NCBI GenBank assembly: GCA_026989355.1
Contig: JALSJM010000006.1
Location: 1-60,534, forward strand
DNA: 60,534 bases
Source: Paracoccaceae bacterium
GTDB lineage: Bacteria > Pseudomonadota > Alphaproteobacteria > Rhodobacterales > Rhodobacteraceae
Direction of reading: 5' to 3'
A program made the position numbers and the translations under genes. Within the stretch, counting starts at the first letter, position 1. Every line of letters begins with the position of its first letter. Below, piece after piece: positions 26,628-34,974 of this stretch. The notes beneath the pieces were generated by a model that worked only from the letters and a program-made list of their open reading frames with translations, made no database searches and was not told the origin of the DNA.

Positions 26628-27821
26628 TCATTTCCGCTGTCTTGTGCGGGCCACACCGGCCATCATGTCGGCGACTGCCTGTTCGTAAAGCGCCAGGCGC
26701 TCGTGCCCTTTCGAAAGTGCCGGAGTGATGTCGGCGGCCAGTGCGGTGCGCCGGGCGAAGGCATCGCCAATCCTTGCCACGATCTTCTCTTCGCTTTCAC
26801 TGGTACAATCCACCGTGTGTTCATAACCGAGCGAGCCGAACAACCCGGCAAACTTGCGGCTGTAGGCCATGGGCACCACCGGCACGCCGGCGGAAAAGGC
26901 GGCGATGCAGCTGTGCATGCGTGCCCCCATGAAGAAGTCGAGCCCGGCGATGAAGCTCTTGGCCTCGATCGGAGAGGTGAAGCGCGGCGCCACCTGAAGT
27001 TCCGGGAATTCCTGCGCCAGCTCGGCGCAAACCCGGTAATCGTCTTCAACCGGCTGGCTTTCCGAGATCACATGCGGCACCAGGATGATCTCGGGGTCGG
27101 CGCGATCCTTGCGCAGGCGGGTGATGATCTGTCGCATCAGGGAAGGATAATCAACGCTGAGGCCGAACATGTTGCGCCCCGTATAGCCGCCATTCATCAG
27201 CAGGCCTGAAACATTGATCCCCACCCGCGGGCGCGAATCCGCCGGACGGGGCGGATCATCAGACGGGGGCGGATCATGAGGCAGGCGCAGGGCCACGTCG
27301 CAGGCTTCCACGATCCTGCCCCGATAGCCAAGTGCGCGCAGATGTTCGACTGAAGGGCGATCGCGGGTGCACACCAGCGTGCAGCGGTTCAGCGAATATC
27401 GTGCAAGCACCCTCGAAATCCGGCGGCGGAAAGGGCCCATCGTCTGCGGTGCCAGCACATAGGGCTTTCCCGCAAGATGAGCACGGAATTTCATCAGGAA
27501 CATCAGGATCAGGCGCTTGCGGCCATAGATATCGGCAAAGCTGTCGCCGCCACCGATATCCACCACCATGTCGGCTTCGCGAAGCAGGCGGCCAAAGCGG
27601 CCCGGACGCACCAGCTCCCGTGCGGTGATCCGTTCGATGGTGATGTCGCTGCCTTCCACATAGGGCGCACGGGGGTTGTGCCAGTCGATCAGGGTAAAGC
27701 GCACGCGTTGCCCTGCCTGCTGCGCCGCCGCCCGCAGGATGGCGATATCGGCAAGGGTCAGCGCACCGACACCAAGGTTGTCGGACTGGGCGGAATGAAG
27801 AATGAGACATATGTTCAGCAT
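26628..27821 (-). CDS. Polysaccharide pyruvyl transferase family protein
   Basis: A 397-residue protein of the CsaB/WcaK-like class that adds pyruvate ketals to sugars. ICLILHSAQSDNLGVGALTL opens it. VVDIGGGDSFADIYG, the segment YVLAPQTMGPF, and the later FFMGARMHSCIAAFSAGVP with VVPMAYSRKF are the family's conserved stretches. The start ATG at 27821 has no strong ribosome-binding site, while the open frame extends upstream as a shadow of the neighbour. It lies 65 bases downstream of an FrhB-like gene in the same direction, a pairing also met in other polysaccharide clusters. Confidence 0.88.
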   Translation of the reverse strand: MLNICLILHSAQSDNLGVGALTLADIAILRAAAQQAGQRVRFTLIDWHNPRAPYVEGSDITIERITARELVRPGRFGRLLREADMVVDIGGGDSFADIYGRKRLILMFLMKFRAHLAGKPYVLAPQTMGPFRRRISRVLARYSLNRCTLVCTRDRPSVEHLRALGYRGRIVEACDVALRLPHDPPPSDDPPRPADSRPRVGINVSGLLMNGGYTGRNMFGLSVDYPSLMRQIITRLRKDRADPEIILVPHVISESQPVEDDYRVCAELAQEFPELQVAPRFTSPIEAKSFIAGLDFFMGARMHSCIAAFSAGVPVVPMAYSRKFAGLFGSLGYEHTVDCTSESEEKIVARIGDAFARRTALAADITPALSKGHERLALYEQAVADMMAGVARTRQRK

Positions 27822-27886
27822 GAGGTATCGACCGGACCTTCCCGGAAGCGGCAACCCGCACGCCCTAGCACAGGGATCCGGGCTTG

Positions 27887-29194
27887 TTAACCGGAAAAGC
27901 GCCCCTTGCGGGAATTGCCGCCGACCCGCCCCTGAAGCACCCGGCGCACCATCCCGAGAAAATTCTTCAGGTTGGATTTCAAGGGGTTCTGGCGGGCGCA
28001 GGCCCGCAGGCGATACCCCCGGTATCGCGGAATCACCTTGCCGGTGAGCCGCAGCCCCAGAAGCCGCGCCAGCAGCGCGCGCCGCCGTCCTGCCTGGCCG
28101 GGCTGCATGCGCGCAAGCCCGGCCACGTCGAAGGGCGCGGTGGTCAGTTTTCCGGATGCCCTGGCAGCTTCCAGCAGCCGGGCGCCCCGGGCATTGCGCG
28201 CCACGATCAGGCTGCTGCCCGCACGCTCTTCGAACAGCGGATAGCCCCGGTCGTCCACTTCCCAGGCATCGGCACAGACGATATCGGCAGCCATCGCCGT
28301 GCCGTCGGCGCAGATCTTGCAGCGATGCTGGACATGGCGCGAAAGAATGCCGCCCCAGCTTTCGTGATAGCTCATGCTGCGTTCTCCGCCCCCGGCAATG
28401 ACAGCGGTGGCACGTCCGGGCCAGCCGTTGCCGCGATAGCGGAAGCGCACCACTTCGCCGGGCCTTGTGCCAAGGGCGGCAAGCACCTCTTCGGCTCCGG
28501 TCTGCGAAGGCACTCCGGCGCAGAAGAACGAAAGCATCCAGGGGAAGGTTTCGCGCAGGCGTGCATCCTGCCGGCAAAGCACGCGCAGCGCCGCCACGTC
28601 GCAGGGCTTGCCGACAAGGGCGAAACGCTCGCCGCTTGCAACCAGCGGCGCAAGATCGGCCAGAGGAGCCGAAGGCGCATAGCGCGATCCGGCCGCCGCC
28701 AGCAGTTCGTTGCGATTGCGGCTGATTACCGTGCGGTTGGCCACCGGGTTGTCGGGGTCGGCGGCGATTTCGACAACTCCGTCAACGGCCCTGCTTTCCA
28801 GAAGGTGCAGCAGAAGCGCCGAAAGCGCCCCGCCGGAAGATGCGGCAAAGCGCAGTTCTTCGTCATTGGCATGGCCGGTGTGCATTGCGGCATAGGGCCC
28901 CCAAAGCACATGGTGGTGGAGAGTGTCCTCATCCGGCGGCAGCAGGGAAAGGCCAGGGCAGGCTGCGGCGATGCGCTGCTCTGCAACTGTATCCAGCGGC
29001 GCCTTCTGGCACGGCCGCAGCCAGCCGGGCGGCTGCATTTCCATGGCGATCCGCCCGGGAGCGATCAGCGCACAGGCCCCGCAGCCCGCGCAAAGATCAT
29101 TGCCGAGCACCCGCGCAAGCGCCGGCGATGAAGGGGGGGGTGAAGTGCTGTGGCGTGCCGTCACGGATCTGGCCTCGTTACCGAAAGGGAACAT
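27887..29194 (-). CDS. FrhB-like iron-sulfur flavoprotein (coenzyme F420 hydrogenase beta-subunit family)
   Basis: A roughly 435-residue protein. An N-terminal cluster motif, NDLCAGCGACALIAP, is followed by the FrhB domains: LRFAASSGGALSALLLHLL, PCDVAALRVLCRQ, then SFFCAGVPSQTGAEEVL and a second Cys group in HRCKICADGTAMAADIVCAD. The likely start is the ATG at 29194; a GTG at 29164 with GAGG upstream is an alternative. FrhB-type proteins bind FAD and 4Fe-4S clusters and transfer electrons. In polysaccharide clusters they sit beside pyruvyl transferases, as here, although F420 itself is not expected. The redox step in glycan synthesis is unknown. Confidence 0.8.
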   Translation of the reverse strand: MFPFGNEARSVTARHSTSPPPSSPALARVLGNDLCAGCGACALIAPGRIAMEMQPPGWLRPCQKAPLDTVAEQRIAAACPGLSLLPPDEDTLHHHVLWGPYAAMHTGHANDEELRFAASSGGALSALLLHLLESRAVDGVVEIAADPDNPVANRTVISRNRNELLAAAGSRYAPSAPLADLAPLVASGERFALVGKPCDVAALRVLCRQDARLRETFPWMLSFFCAGVPSQTGAEEVLAALGTRPGEVVRFRYRGNGWPGRATAVIAGGGERSMSYHESWGGILSRHVQHRCKICADGTAMAADIVCADAWEVDDRGYPLFEERAGSSLIVARNARGARLLEAARASGKLTTAPFDVAGLARMQPGQAGRRRALLARLLGLRLTGKVIPRYRGYRLRACARQNPLKSNLKNFLGMVRRVLQGRVGGNSRKGRFSG

Positions 29195-29327
29195 TCCTGC
29201 CCAAAAGCCGCGGTTTGGCGGTCGATGCAAGCCCTTTTCACCTGTTCCCCTTGCGGCCATCCATGCTATGAGCCGCGCGCGCCACATCAGGTGCGTCTTG
29301 CAGGCAGCGTTCGGGAAGGTTCCTTTC

Positions 29328-30395
29328 ATGCAGGGAAATTCGCAAGATACACGCCCCCTCGGTGTGATTGTCGTGACTTTCAACGCCGAAGACGTGATCC
29401 TCGATTGCCTCGAAAGCCTGCTGGGCGCGCGGGGCGCGGATCTGCGTATCGTGGTGGTGGACAATGCTTCTGATGACGGCACGCTGGAAGCGATCCGTGC
29501 CTGGGCCGCGGGCACGGCGCCTTATCGCCCCTCCGCCGATCTGGCGGTTCCCCTTTCGCCCTGTGCCAAACCCGTGCCGGTGGCGGAATGCGAAGCCGAA
29601 GGCCCTTTCCCTGCCGCCCCCGGGCGGTTGACCGTGATCCGATCTTCCGTCAACCGGGGCTTTGCCGGCGGGGTCAACCTGGGTCTTGTGGCTGCGGCGG
29701 CGGATCGCGACATCAAGGATTTCTGGATTCTCAATCCCGACAGCATCACCCTCCCCGAGACTCCCGCCCGCTATGCGACCTGTGCCAATGCCAATTCGGG
29801 CTATGGGCTGATGGGGGGGCGCACCTGCTACATGGCGCCGCCGGATCAGATACAGATCGATGGTGGCACGGTGAATTTTTTCACCGGCGTCACCCACAAC
29901 ATAAACCTTGGCTGCCGGCACCCCGAAACGCCCGCCCCGGAAAGCAGAGATCTCGATTTCGTTACCGGCGCCAATCTGGTGGTGTCACGGGCCTTCTACG
30001 AAAGCATCGGCCCCATGCGCGAGGATTACTTTCTCTATTACGAAGAGGTTGACTGGGCGCTGCGTCGGGGGGATTTTCCGCTACTCTACTGCCCCGGCGC
30101 CCTGGTTCATCACCGGGCCGGTACGGCGATCGGATCGCCCACTCTGGCGCGTTTCGCCTCGCCCTTTTCGCTCTATTTCAAATATCGCAGCCGGATGAAG
30201 TTCATCCGACGGTTCCGCCCGCTTTCCCTGCCGGTGGCTTATCTTTACGCTCTGGCGAAGGCGGCACAGATCCGGCTCGGGGGAGGGCGCGAAGAGGCCC
30301 GGGCGCTGGTCGCCGGGCTGCATGGCCGCCCGCCGCCCGAAGCGGTGCGCGCGCGGCTCTCGGAAGATGCCGCACGCCTTGCCTTCGGAGGCTGA
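29328..30395 (+). CDS. Glycosyltransferase family 2, rhamnosyltransferase-like
   Basis: A 355-residue GT-A enzyme. LGVIVVTFNAEDVILDCLES starts the fold, IVVVDNASDDGTLEAIRAW is the donor strand, VNRGFAGGVNLGL and FWILNPDSI give the acceptor side and DxD-like residues, and YEEVDWALRRGDFPLLY is the catalytic ED-type region common to rhamnosyl and WcaA-like transferases. An insertion of about 25 residues (around residues 70-95, rich in Pro and Ala) splits the first strands. It is divergent from the FrhB-like gene and convergent with the spike gene, which ends 15 bases beyond. Confidence 0.85.
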   Translation: MQGNSQDTRPLGVIVVTFNAEDVILDCLESLLGARGADLRIVVVDNASDDGTLEAIRAWAAGTAPYRPSADLAVPLSPCAKPVPVAECEAEGPFPAAPGRLTVIRSSVNRGFAGGVNLGLVAAAADRDIKDFWILNPDSITLPETPARYATCANANSGYGLMGGRTCYMAPPDQIQIDGGTVNFFTGVTHNINLGCRHPETPAPESRDLDFVTGANLVVSRAFYESIGPMREDYFLYYEEVDWALRRGDFPLLYCPGALVHHRAGTAIGSPTLARFASPFSLYFKYRSRMKFIRRFRPLSLPVAYLYALAKAAQIRLGGGREEARALVAGLHGRPPPEAVRARLSEDAARLAFGG

Positions 30396-30410
30396 GCTTT
30401 CGGCCGGGTC

Positions 30411-33400
30411 TCATGTATATTGCCCCGTCACGATAAGCGTTCCTCCAGTGCCGCGGTTCACGCCGTTGTTCCACTCGGCAAGCGTCATGTCCTCGCCAAG
30501 CACGATGTGGCCTGGCGGCAGGTCGTATACCGGAGCGCCGTTGGCGTAGAACTTGGCAACGTCGGCAGCCTCGGCAGGCCCGCCAATGTCAACCTGCGCA
30601 CTCGGATCGACATACACCTGGCTGATCTCCGTGAACCCGCAGCTTGCGCCGCCGGAACTTGTGGCAAACAGCCTTGGCGCGGTATGCAGGTTGAAGTTCT
30701 GCGTGATCGGCTTGGTGCCGAGATCAACGCCATCAACCCACAGCTTGGCCACGCCCTTGGCCACGTCCACGACCAGCAGCACGTGCTTGCGCGTTGTCAG
30801 GTCTGCCGCGCCAGTCCATGTCTGGTTGAACACCACGGTTCCGGCGGTGTTCTTGAACACGCAGCGGATGTTGCCGTTGTTGTAGATGCGGACACTGCTT
30901 GATACGTTGGCAAGCGGCAGGCCGTAGGTTGCCGGGTATGCAGACGTGGCAGAGAATGCCAGCGTCAGCTTGTCCAGGTCTGCCGTTGCCATGTCGGTTG
31001 CAAGCGCCCGAACCGTGTTGGTGTTCTGGTTCACATAGGTCACGGTGCCGCTGACCGGCAGACCGGTGATGACCATCTCGGCGCTGCGCGGCATCGGCTC
31101 GGCCCATATCCCTGGCGCTGCCGTCCAGCCCGGATCGAGCAGCGGCCAGTCCTTGGAAACCTCGTTCTGCCCGTCAACCAGCGGCTTGTAGAAGCCTGAC
31201 GCACCACCGGCGCCGAACCTGATCGCGTCGTTGTTGGCGAACGCGGTCGTCGGCGTGATGCGGATGATCCGGTTTGCCGCGTCCTGTATGGCCGCCGTGA
31301 ACCCGCTTGCGGACCACGCGCCGCCCTGCCTGATCTCGAACCCGGCAAGGCCGGTGTAGTGGGCTTCTCCGGTCGGCGGTGTCTCGCCGGCCTGCGCGCG
31401 GCGCGTGGTCAGCGTCCCGGTGCCGGAAAGCTGAACATCCACGAAGGCGCCTGACGGGTCCACTGCGCTGATCGAGAAGGTCGCCGGCGGTGCGGTCAGC
31501 GCCCCTTGTGCGATCAGCAGGTTGCGGGCGAAGCCCTCGGTCATCAGCTTCGTGCCCTCGGTGCTGCCCTGGTTCGGATGCCTGTCGCTGATCCAGTCGG
31601 TGCCGGTGTTGTCGAGACGGCCCATCAGCGGATGTGTCCACGGCATCAGGCCGGCCGGCGCGATCTCCTGCGTCCTCGTGTCGGCATGGAAGTCAACGTA
31701 ACCCTGCCGCAGATCGGCGTGCGTGTTGCTGCCTGCGTCGTCGGTCGAAACGAGGATATCCGCGTTCGGGATATATGGCAGCGGCGGCGCCTGGACCAGC
31801 CTGGTGTCCGCGCGCGAGAACAGCCCGCGCCCGCGCTGATCTGCCGGCGCGTCGAAGTCCCACAGGCAGTGATCGACCGTGCCACTGGTATGCGCAGTGC
31901 CAAGCGTGAAGGTGTTACCGGTCACGTATTGGCCGAAGTAGAACGGCGCCCACTGGTCAAGGAACGGCTGCGTTGCCATGTCCGCCACGAACCACATCTC
32001 GTGCAGGATGCCGATCTCGGAGCCGTTGTTGCGCACCCAGTCAACAACCTGCTGCAGGACCGACCACCGCCGCCCGGTAACCGGATCGTTCAGCGCGTCG
32101 TTCATAAGCTCATAGCGCCCGGTGCCCTCGTGGTGCCCGTCCACGTAGAGATACTTGCGCCCCGGCGTGTGTGCCGACAGCACGTTCGACAACACGGCGA
32201 TGGCCCGCGTCAGCGAAGTGTCGCTGGTGATGAAGTGATGCACGGTCTGCGGGTTGGCGGCCTCGTCGTTGTCGATCCGCAGAACCTGCAGCGCGTCAGG
32301 GTCGGAAACCGTGATCGGCCCGGGCATGGACGAGCCGCCGAACGCACTCATCATGTAGTCAAGTTCAGACTGGCCGAACATCAGGAACACGGTGCCCGGC
32401 GCGAAGGTGTTGGTTGTCTGCGCCGTGATCGTGGTGTCGGATTTCAGCCGCACCTGCGCCGCCTGCCATGCGCCGTCGTCGTTCGTCGCCAGCAGCGTGC
32501 CGGACCAGTTGCCGGACCCGTCAGACGTTGCAATGTCCTGCCACGTGTTCGCGCCGCGGTCGAACGCCTGCACGATCTCGCCGGGCGAAGCAGTGCCGGA
32601 AAGCGCCACCTTCGCCTGCCCACCGCCGGCCTGCCCGATCCTGGCGTCTATCACCATCTTGTCGCGCGGCAGGTCGTTGACGGTGAGGTTCAGGGTTGAA
32701 ACGGTGAAGGATGTGCTCACCACGCCGCTACGTTTCGTCCAGCCGTTTTCCTGGAACATCACCACATCATAGGTGCCTTGCGGATGCGCCACCGCACCCT
32801 GAAGCGTGACACTGCCCGGAATGGTCACAGCCGTATGGCCGTATTCCAGGGCACCGGCGATGCGGCGCTCCTTGATCTCGCGGACATCGCTTGTTGCCGT
32901 GCCGGCCGGCACCACTGCCCAGAAGATGGGATTGTGCGAAACATTTGTGCTGACGGCGCAGGACATGATCCCGCCCGCGGCGCTGGCCAGGGGGTTGGCA
33001 AGCACCGGCTGCGGGGCCAGTGCGTCATCCAGTTGATAGGCCGATTGCGGCGCGCCTGGCGCAAGGCTTACCAGCGCGCCCGGGCCCTTGCCCGCGGCGG
33101 CTCCCGCAGACACGACGAAGGCTGGCAGGATGTCGCCCAGGGTATAGCTGTCCTGCTGGGGCAACTGCCAGCCGGGCAGGGTGGCATTCCAGTCTCCGGC
33201 CTGCCAGCCTTCGGTCTGAAGGTTGTCCTGATTGCTCACCCCGGGGCCCGGTGCCACCGTGTCGGCGATATTGGCGCGCATCAGGTTGCCGTTGCCCAGA
33301 ACAAGCGTTTCGCCAAGAGACATCCGGCTGATCGCCGGGTTGACAGGCGGCGTCTCGCCGGGCTTCGGCACGGTGCCGCAATATTCCACAATGGCATCCT

Positions 33401-34568
33401 TGGCGTTGGTCACGCGCACGTCATTATAGCCCAGCGTGGTTGACATCATGCCGCGCACCACCGCCGAAAACCCCTTGTCGGCGGCAATGTTTTTCAGGAA
33501 AGTGCCGGCCGAATAACCCTTCACGGTCACCTGGTTGTCGGTGTTGATCCGGGTATTCCCGACCGAAAAGGCATTGGCCTCGATCACGTTGTTGTGGCTG
33601 TGGTCGGGAATGTTGGCGCCCGCACCTGTGCCCTGGATCTGGATGCCGTCTGCATGGGGATTGTCGGCATCGGCGGCATCGCCGAAGGGGCGGGTGATGC
33701 TGTTGCCGCCGATGATCAGCGGTGCATCGGGGCTTTCCTTGGTAATCTGGATCGCATCGTAATAGAAGGTATCGATATGGTTGCCGATGATCTCGGCCCA
33801 CCTGTCGAAACGGATCTGGATGCCGTAGCCGCATCCCATGAAGGCGCAGTCCTGCAGGCTGATCCCCTGCACCGCATCGCCCGAGGTTTCAAAGGCATCG
33901 TGCCCGCCGGCGGCGGCAAAGGCGCCGGGTGCCGAATAGTCGCCGTTCGGATCCATTGTGCCATCGCCAAAATGGCAGCGTGCGAAAAGCAGGTTGCCCG
34001 CATGGCCCTGCGCGGCCTCTGAATAGGGGCGTGCGTGGCGGGCGCGGATGTTTTCGAAACGTGCATCCCGAAGGTTGTCCGGAAACAGGGTGGCGAAATG
34101 GAAGGGAGCGCTCACACCTGACAGTGCCACGCCATCGCCAACGATGCGGGCTTGCCCGAGGCTGGCCCGGTATCCCGGAAAACCGGGGCCGCTCCAGCTG
34201 ATCTCGGCGCCTTCGCGGATGCGGATGGTTCTCCCCCGGCCCTCGCTGGTGGAGATCGCCTGAAGCTCGGCCGTGTCGGCCACGGCAAAGGCATCGGGCT
34301 CGGTCGTGATGTGCACGCTGGTGCCGTCATCAAGCATCAGATCGTAAGGGCCGGCATCCAGCCCCGCCGCCGAGCCGGTGGCCGAGGGGGCGATACGCCC
34401 GGCAGAGATCGTCCAGTGCCCCAGCGGATCGCCGCCGACAACGGCTGTGCCGCTCACCGGCACACCTCCGGCACCTGCCTTGGTGAGTGTGCCGAAAATC
34501 GCCTGCACGTCAGGCACCGGCGCACCATGGCCCGCAGCGGCGGCCGTTCCCAGCGAGATTCCGATCAT
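30411..34568 (-). CDS. Large multidomain tailspike-like protein: beta-helix, SGNH-like and LamG-like domains
   Basis: A 1385-residue protein, start ATG at 34568 sharing one base with the stop of the spike-base gene (TGATG). No signal peptide. Residues about 110-420 form a right-handed beta-helix (VQGISLQDCAFMGCGYGIQI, WAEIIGNHIDTFYYDAIQIT, NNVIEANAFSVGN). After a Pro-rich linker and beta-sandwich modules (550-720), residues about 725-1020 look like an SGNH hydrolase: VFLMFGQSELDYM offers the nucleophile block and WISDRHPNQGS the Asp-His block. Residues about 1155-1385 resemble a concanavalin/LamG sugar-binding fold (HVLLVVDVAKGVAKLWVDG). Phage tailspikes and the head spike of the Rhodobacter gene transfer agent use such architecture to bind or cut capsule. 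Domain limits are estimates. Confidence 0.75.
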   Translation of the reverse strand: MIGISLGTAAAAGHGAPVPDVQAIFGTLTKAGAGGVPVSGTAVVGGDPLGHWTISAGRIAPSATGSAAGLDAGPYDLMLDDGTSVHITTEPDAFAVADTAELQAISTSEGRGRTIRIREGAEISWSGPGFPGYRASLGQARIVGDGVALSGVSAPFHFATLFPDNLRDARFENIRARHARPYSEAAQGHAGNLLFARCHFGDGTMDPNGDYSAPGAFAAAGGHDAFETSGDAVQGISLQDCAFMGCGYGIQIRFDRWAEIIGNHIDTFYYDAIQITKESPDAPLIIGGNSITRPFGDAADADNPHADGIQIQGTGAGANIPDHSHNNVIEANAFSVGNTRINTDNQVTVKGYSAGTFLKNIAADKGFSAVVRGMMSTTLGYNDVRVTNAKDAIVEYCGTVPKPGETPPVNPAISRMSLGETLVLGNGNLMRANIADTVAPGPGVSNQDNLQTEGWQAGDWNATLPGWQLPQQDSYTLGDILPAFVVSAGAAAGKGPGALVSLAPGAPQSAYQLDDALAPQPVLANPLASAAGGIMSCAVSTNVSHNPIFWAVVPAGTATSDVREIKERRIAGALEYGHTAVTIPGSVTLQGAVAHPQGTYDVVMFQENGWTKRSGVVSTSFTVSTLNLTVNDLPRDKMVIDARIGQAGGGQAKVALSGTASPGEIVQAFDRGANTWQDIATSDGSGNWSGTLLATNDDGAWQAAQVRLKSDTTITAQTTNTFAPGTVFLMFGQSELDYMMSAFGGSSMPGPITVSDPDALQVLRIDNDEAANPQTVHHFITSDTSLTRAIAVLSNVLSAHTPGRKYLYVDGHHEGTGRYELMNDALNDPVTGRRWSVLQQVVDWVRNNGSEIGILHEMWFVADMATQPFLDQWAPFYFGQYVTGNTFTLGTAHTSGTVDHCLWDFDAPADQRGRGLFSRADTRLVQAPPLPYIPNADILVSTDDAGSNTHADLRQGYVDFHADTRTQEIAPAGLMPWTHPLMGRLDNTGTDWISDRHPNQGSTEGTKLMTEGFARNLLIAQGALTAPPATFSISAVDPSGAFVDVQLSGTGTLTTRRAQAGETPPTGEAHYTGLAGFEIRQGGAWSASGFTAAIQDAANRIIRITPTTAFANNDAIRFGAGGASGFYKPLVDGQNEVSKDWPLLDPGWTAAPGIWAEPMPRSAEMVITGLPVSGTVTYVNQNTNTVRALATDMATADLDKLTLAFSATSAYPATYGLPLANVSSSVRIYNNGNIRCVFKNTAGTVVFNQTWTGAADLTTRKHVLLVVDVAKGVAKLWVDGVDLGTKPITQNFNLHTAPRLFATSSGGASCGFTEISQVYVDPSAQVDIGGPAEAADVAKFYANGAPVYDLPPGHIVLGEDMTLAEWNNGVNRGTGGTLIVTGQYT

Positions 34569-34831
34569 CAGCTTACTCCCACAAGGCCCGAAGCCGTGGT
34601 TCCCGTGGCCAGCACCTTCACCACCCGAAGCGGATAGAACTGTCCGCCCTGCAGGCCGGAAAATGTCAGTTGCTGCCCGCCCAGCATCTCGACCGTCACG
34701 TCCCCGCCGGTGCCCACGTAAAGCGCCCGGGTGGGCTGACCAAGGGTGGCGGTATCGCTCGGGGTGATGGCTTCGCCCTGGCTGGCAGGAGAGGTGAGGC
34801 TCGGGGCCTGGTTCTTGAACGGATCTTCCAT
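34568..34831 (-). CDS. Spike base protein, RcGTA Rcc01079 (GhsA)-like
   Basis: An 87-residue protein with AAAGGGA ahead of its ATG. Its pattern (an N-terminal DPF segment, AITPSDTATLGQPTRALYVG, TGGDVTVEMLGG, then LPLRVV-like YPLRVVKVLATGTTASGLVG) is that of the small spike base protein family named after Rcc01079 of the Rhodobacter capsulatus gene transfer agent. There the small protein anchors a larger fibre that binds the capsule. Here the large partner begins in the same base as this stop. No capsid, tail or portal genes are seen nearby, so the pair is a detached module. The family call rests on recognition without a search. Confidence 0.75.
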   Translation of the reverse strand: MEDPFKNQAPSLTSPASQGEAITPSDTATLGQPTRALYVGTGGDVTVEMLGGQQLTFSGLQGGQFYPLRVVKVLATGTTASGLVGVS

Positions 34832-34974
34832 GGCTTGTCCCTTTCGTGCTTCGGATGCTTGGCAAGGGGTTCTAATGGGAGAGCGTTAAATCGGCCCTAT
34901 GCCTGCGCACGCAGCGGGCCGCATTTCGGCAACGATACGATCCGGGCTGGCCACCTCCGGCAATCTCGGGCAAC

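Noticed and set aside
31506-32699. A 397-codon plus-strand open frame inside the spike gene
   Set aside because: The minus-strand product has recognisable SGNH-like and other domain features continuing on both sides; the plus frame has none.
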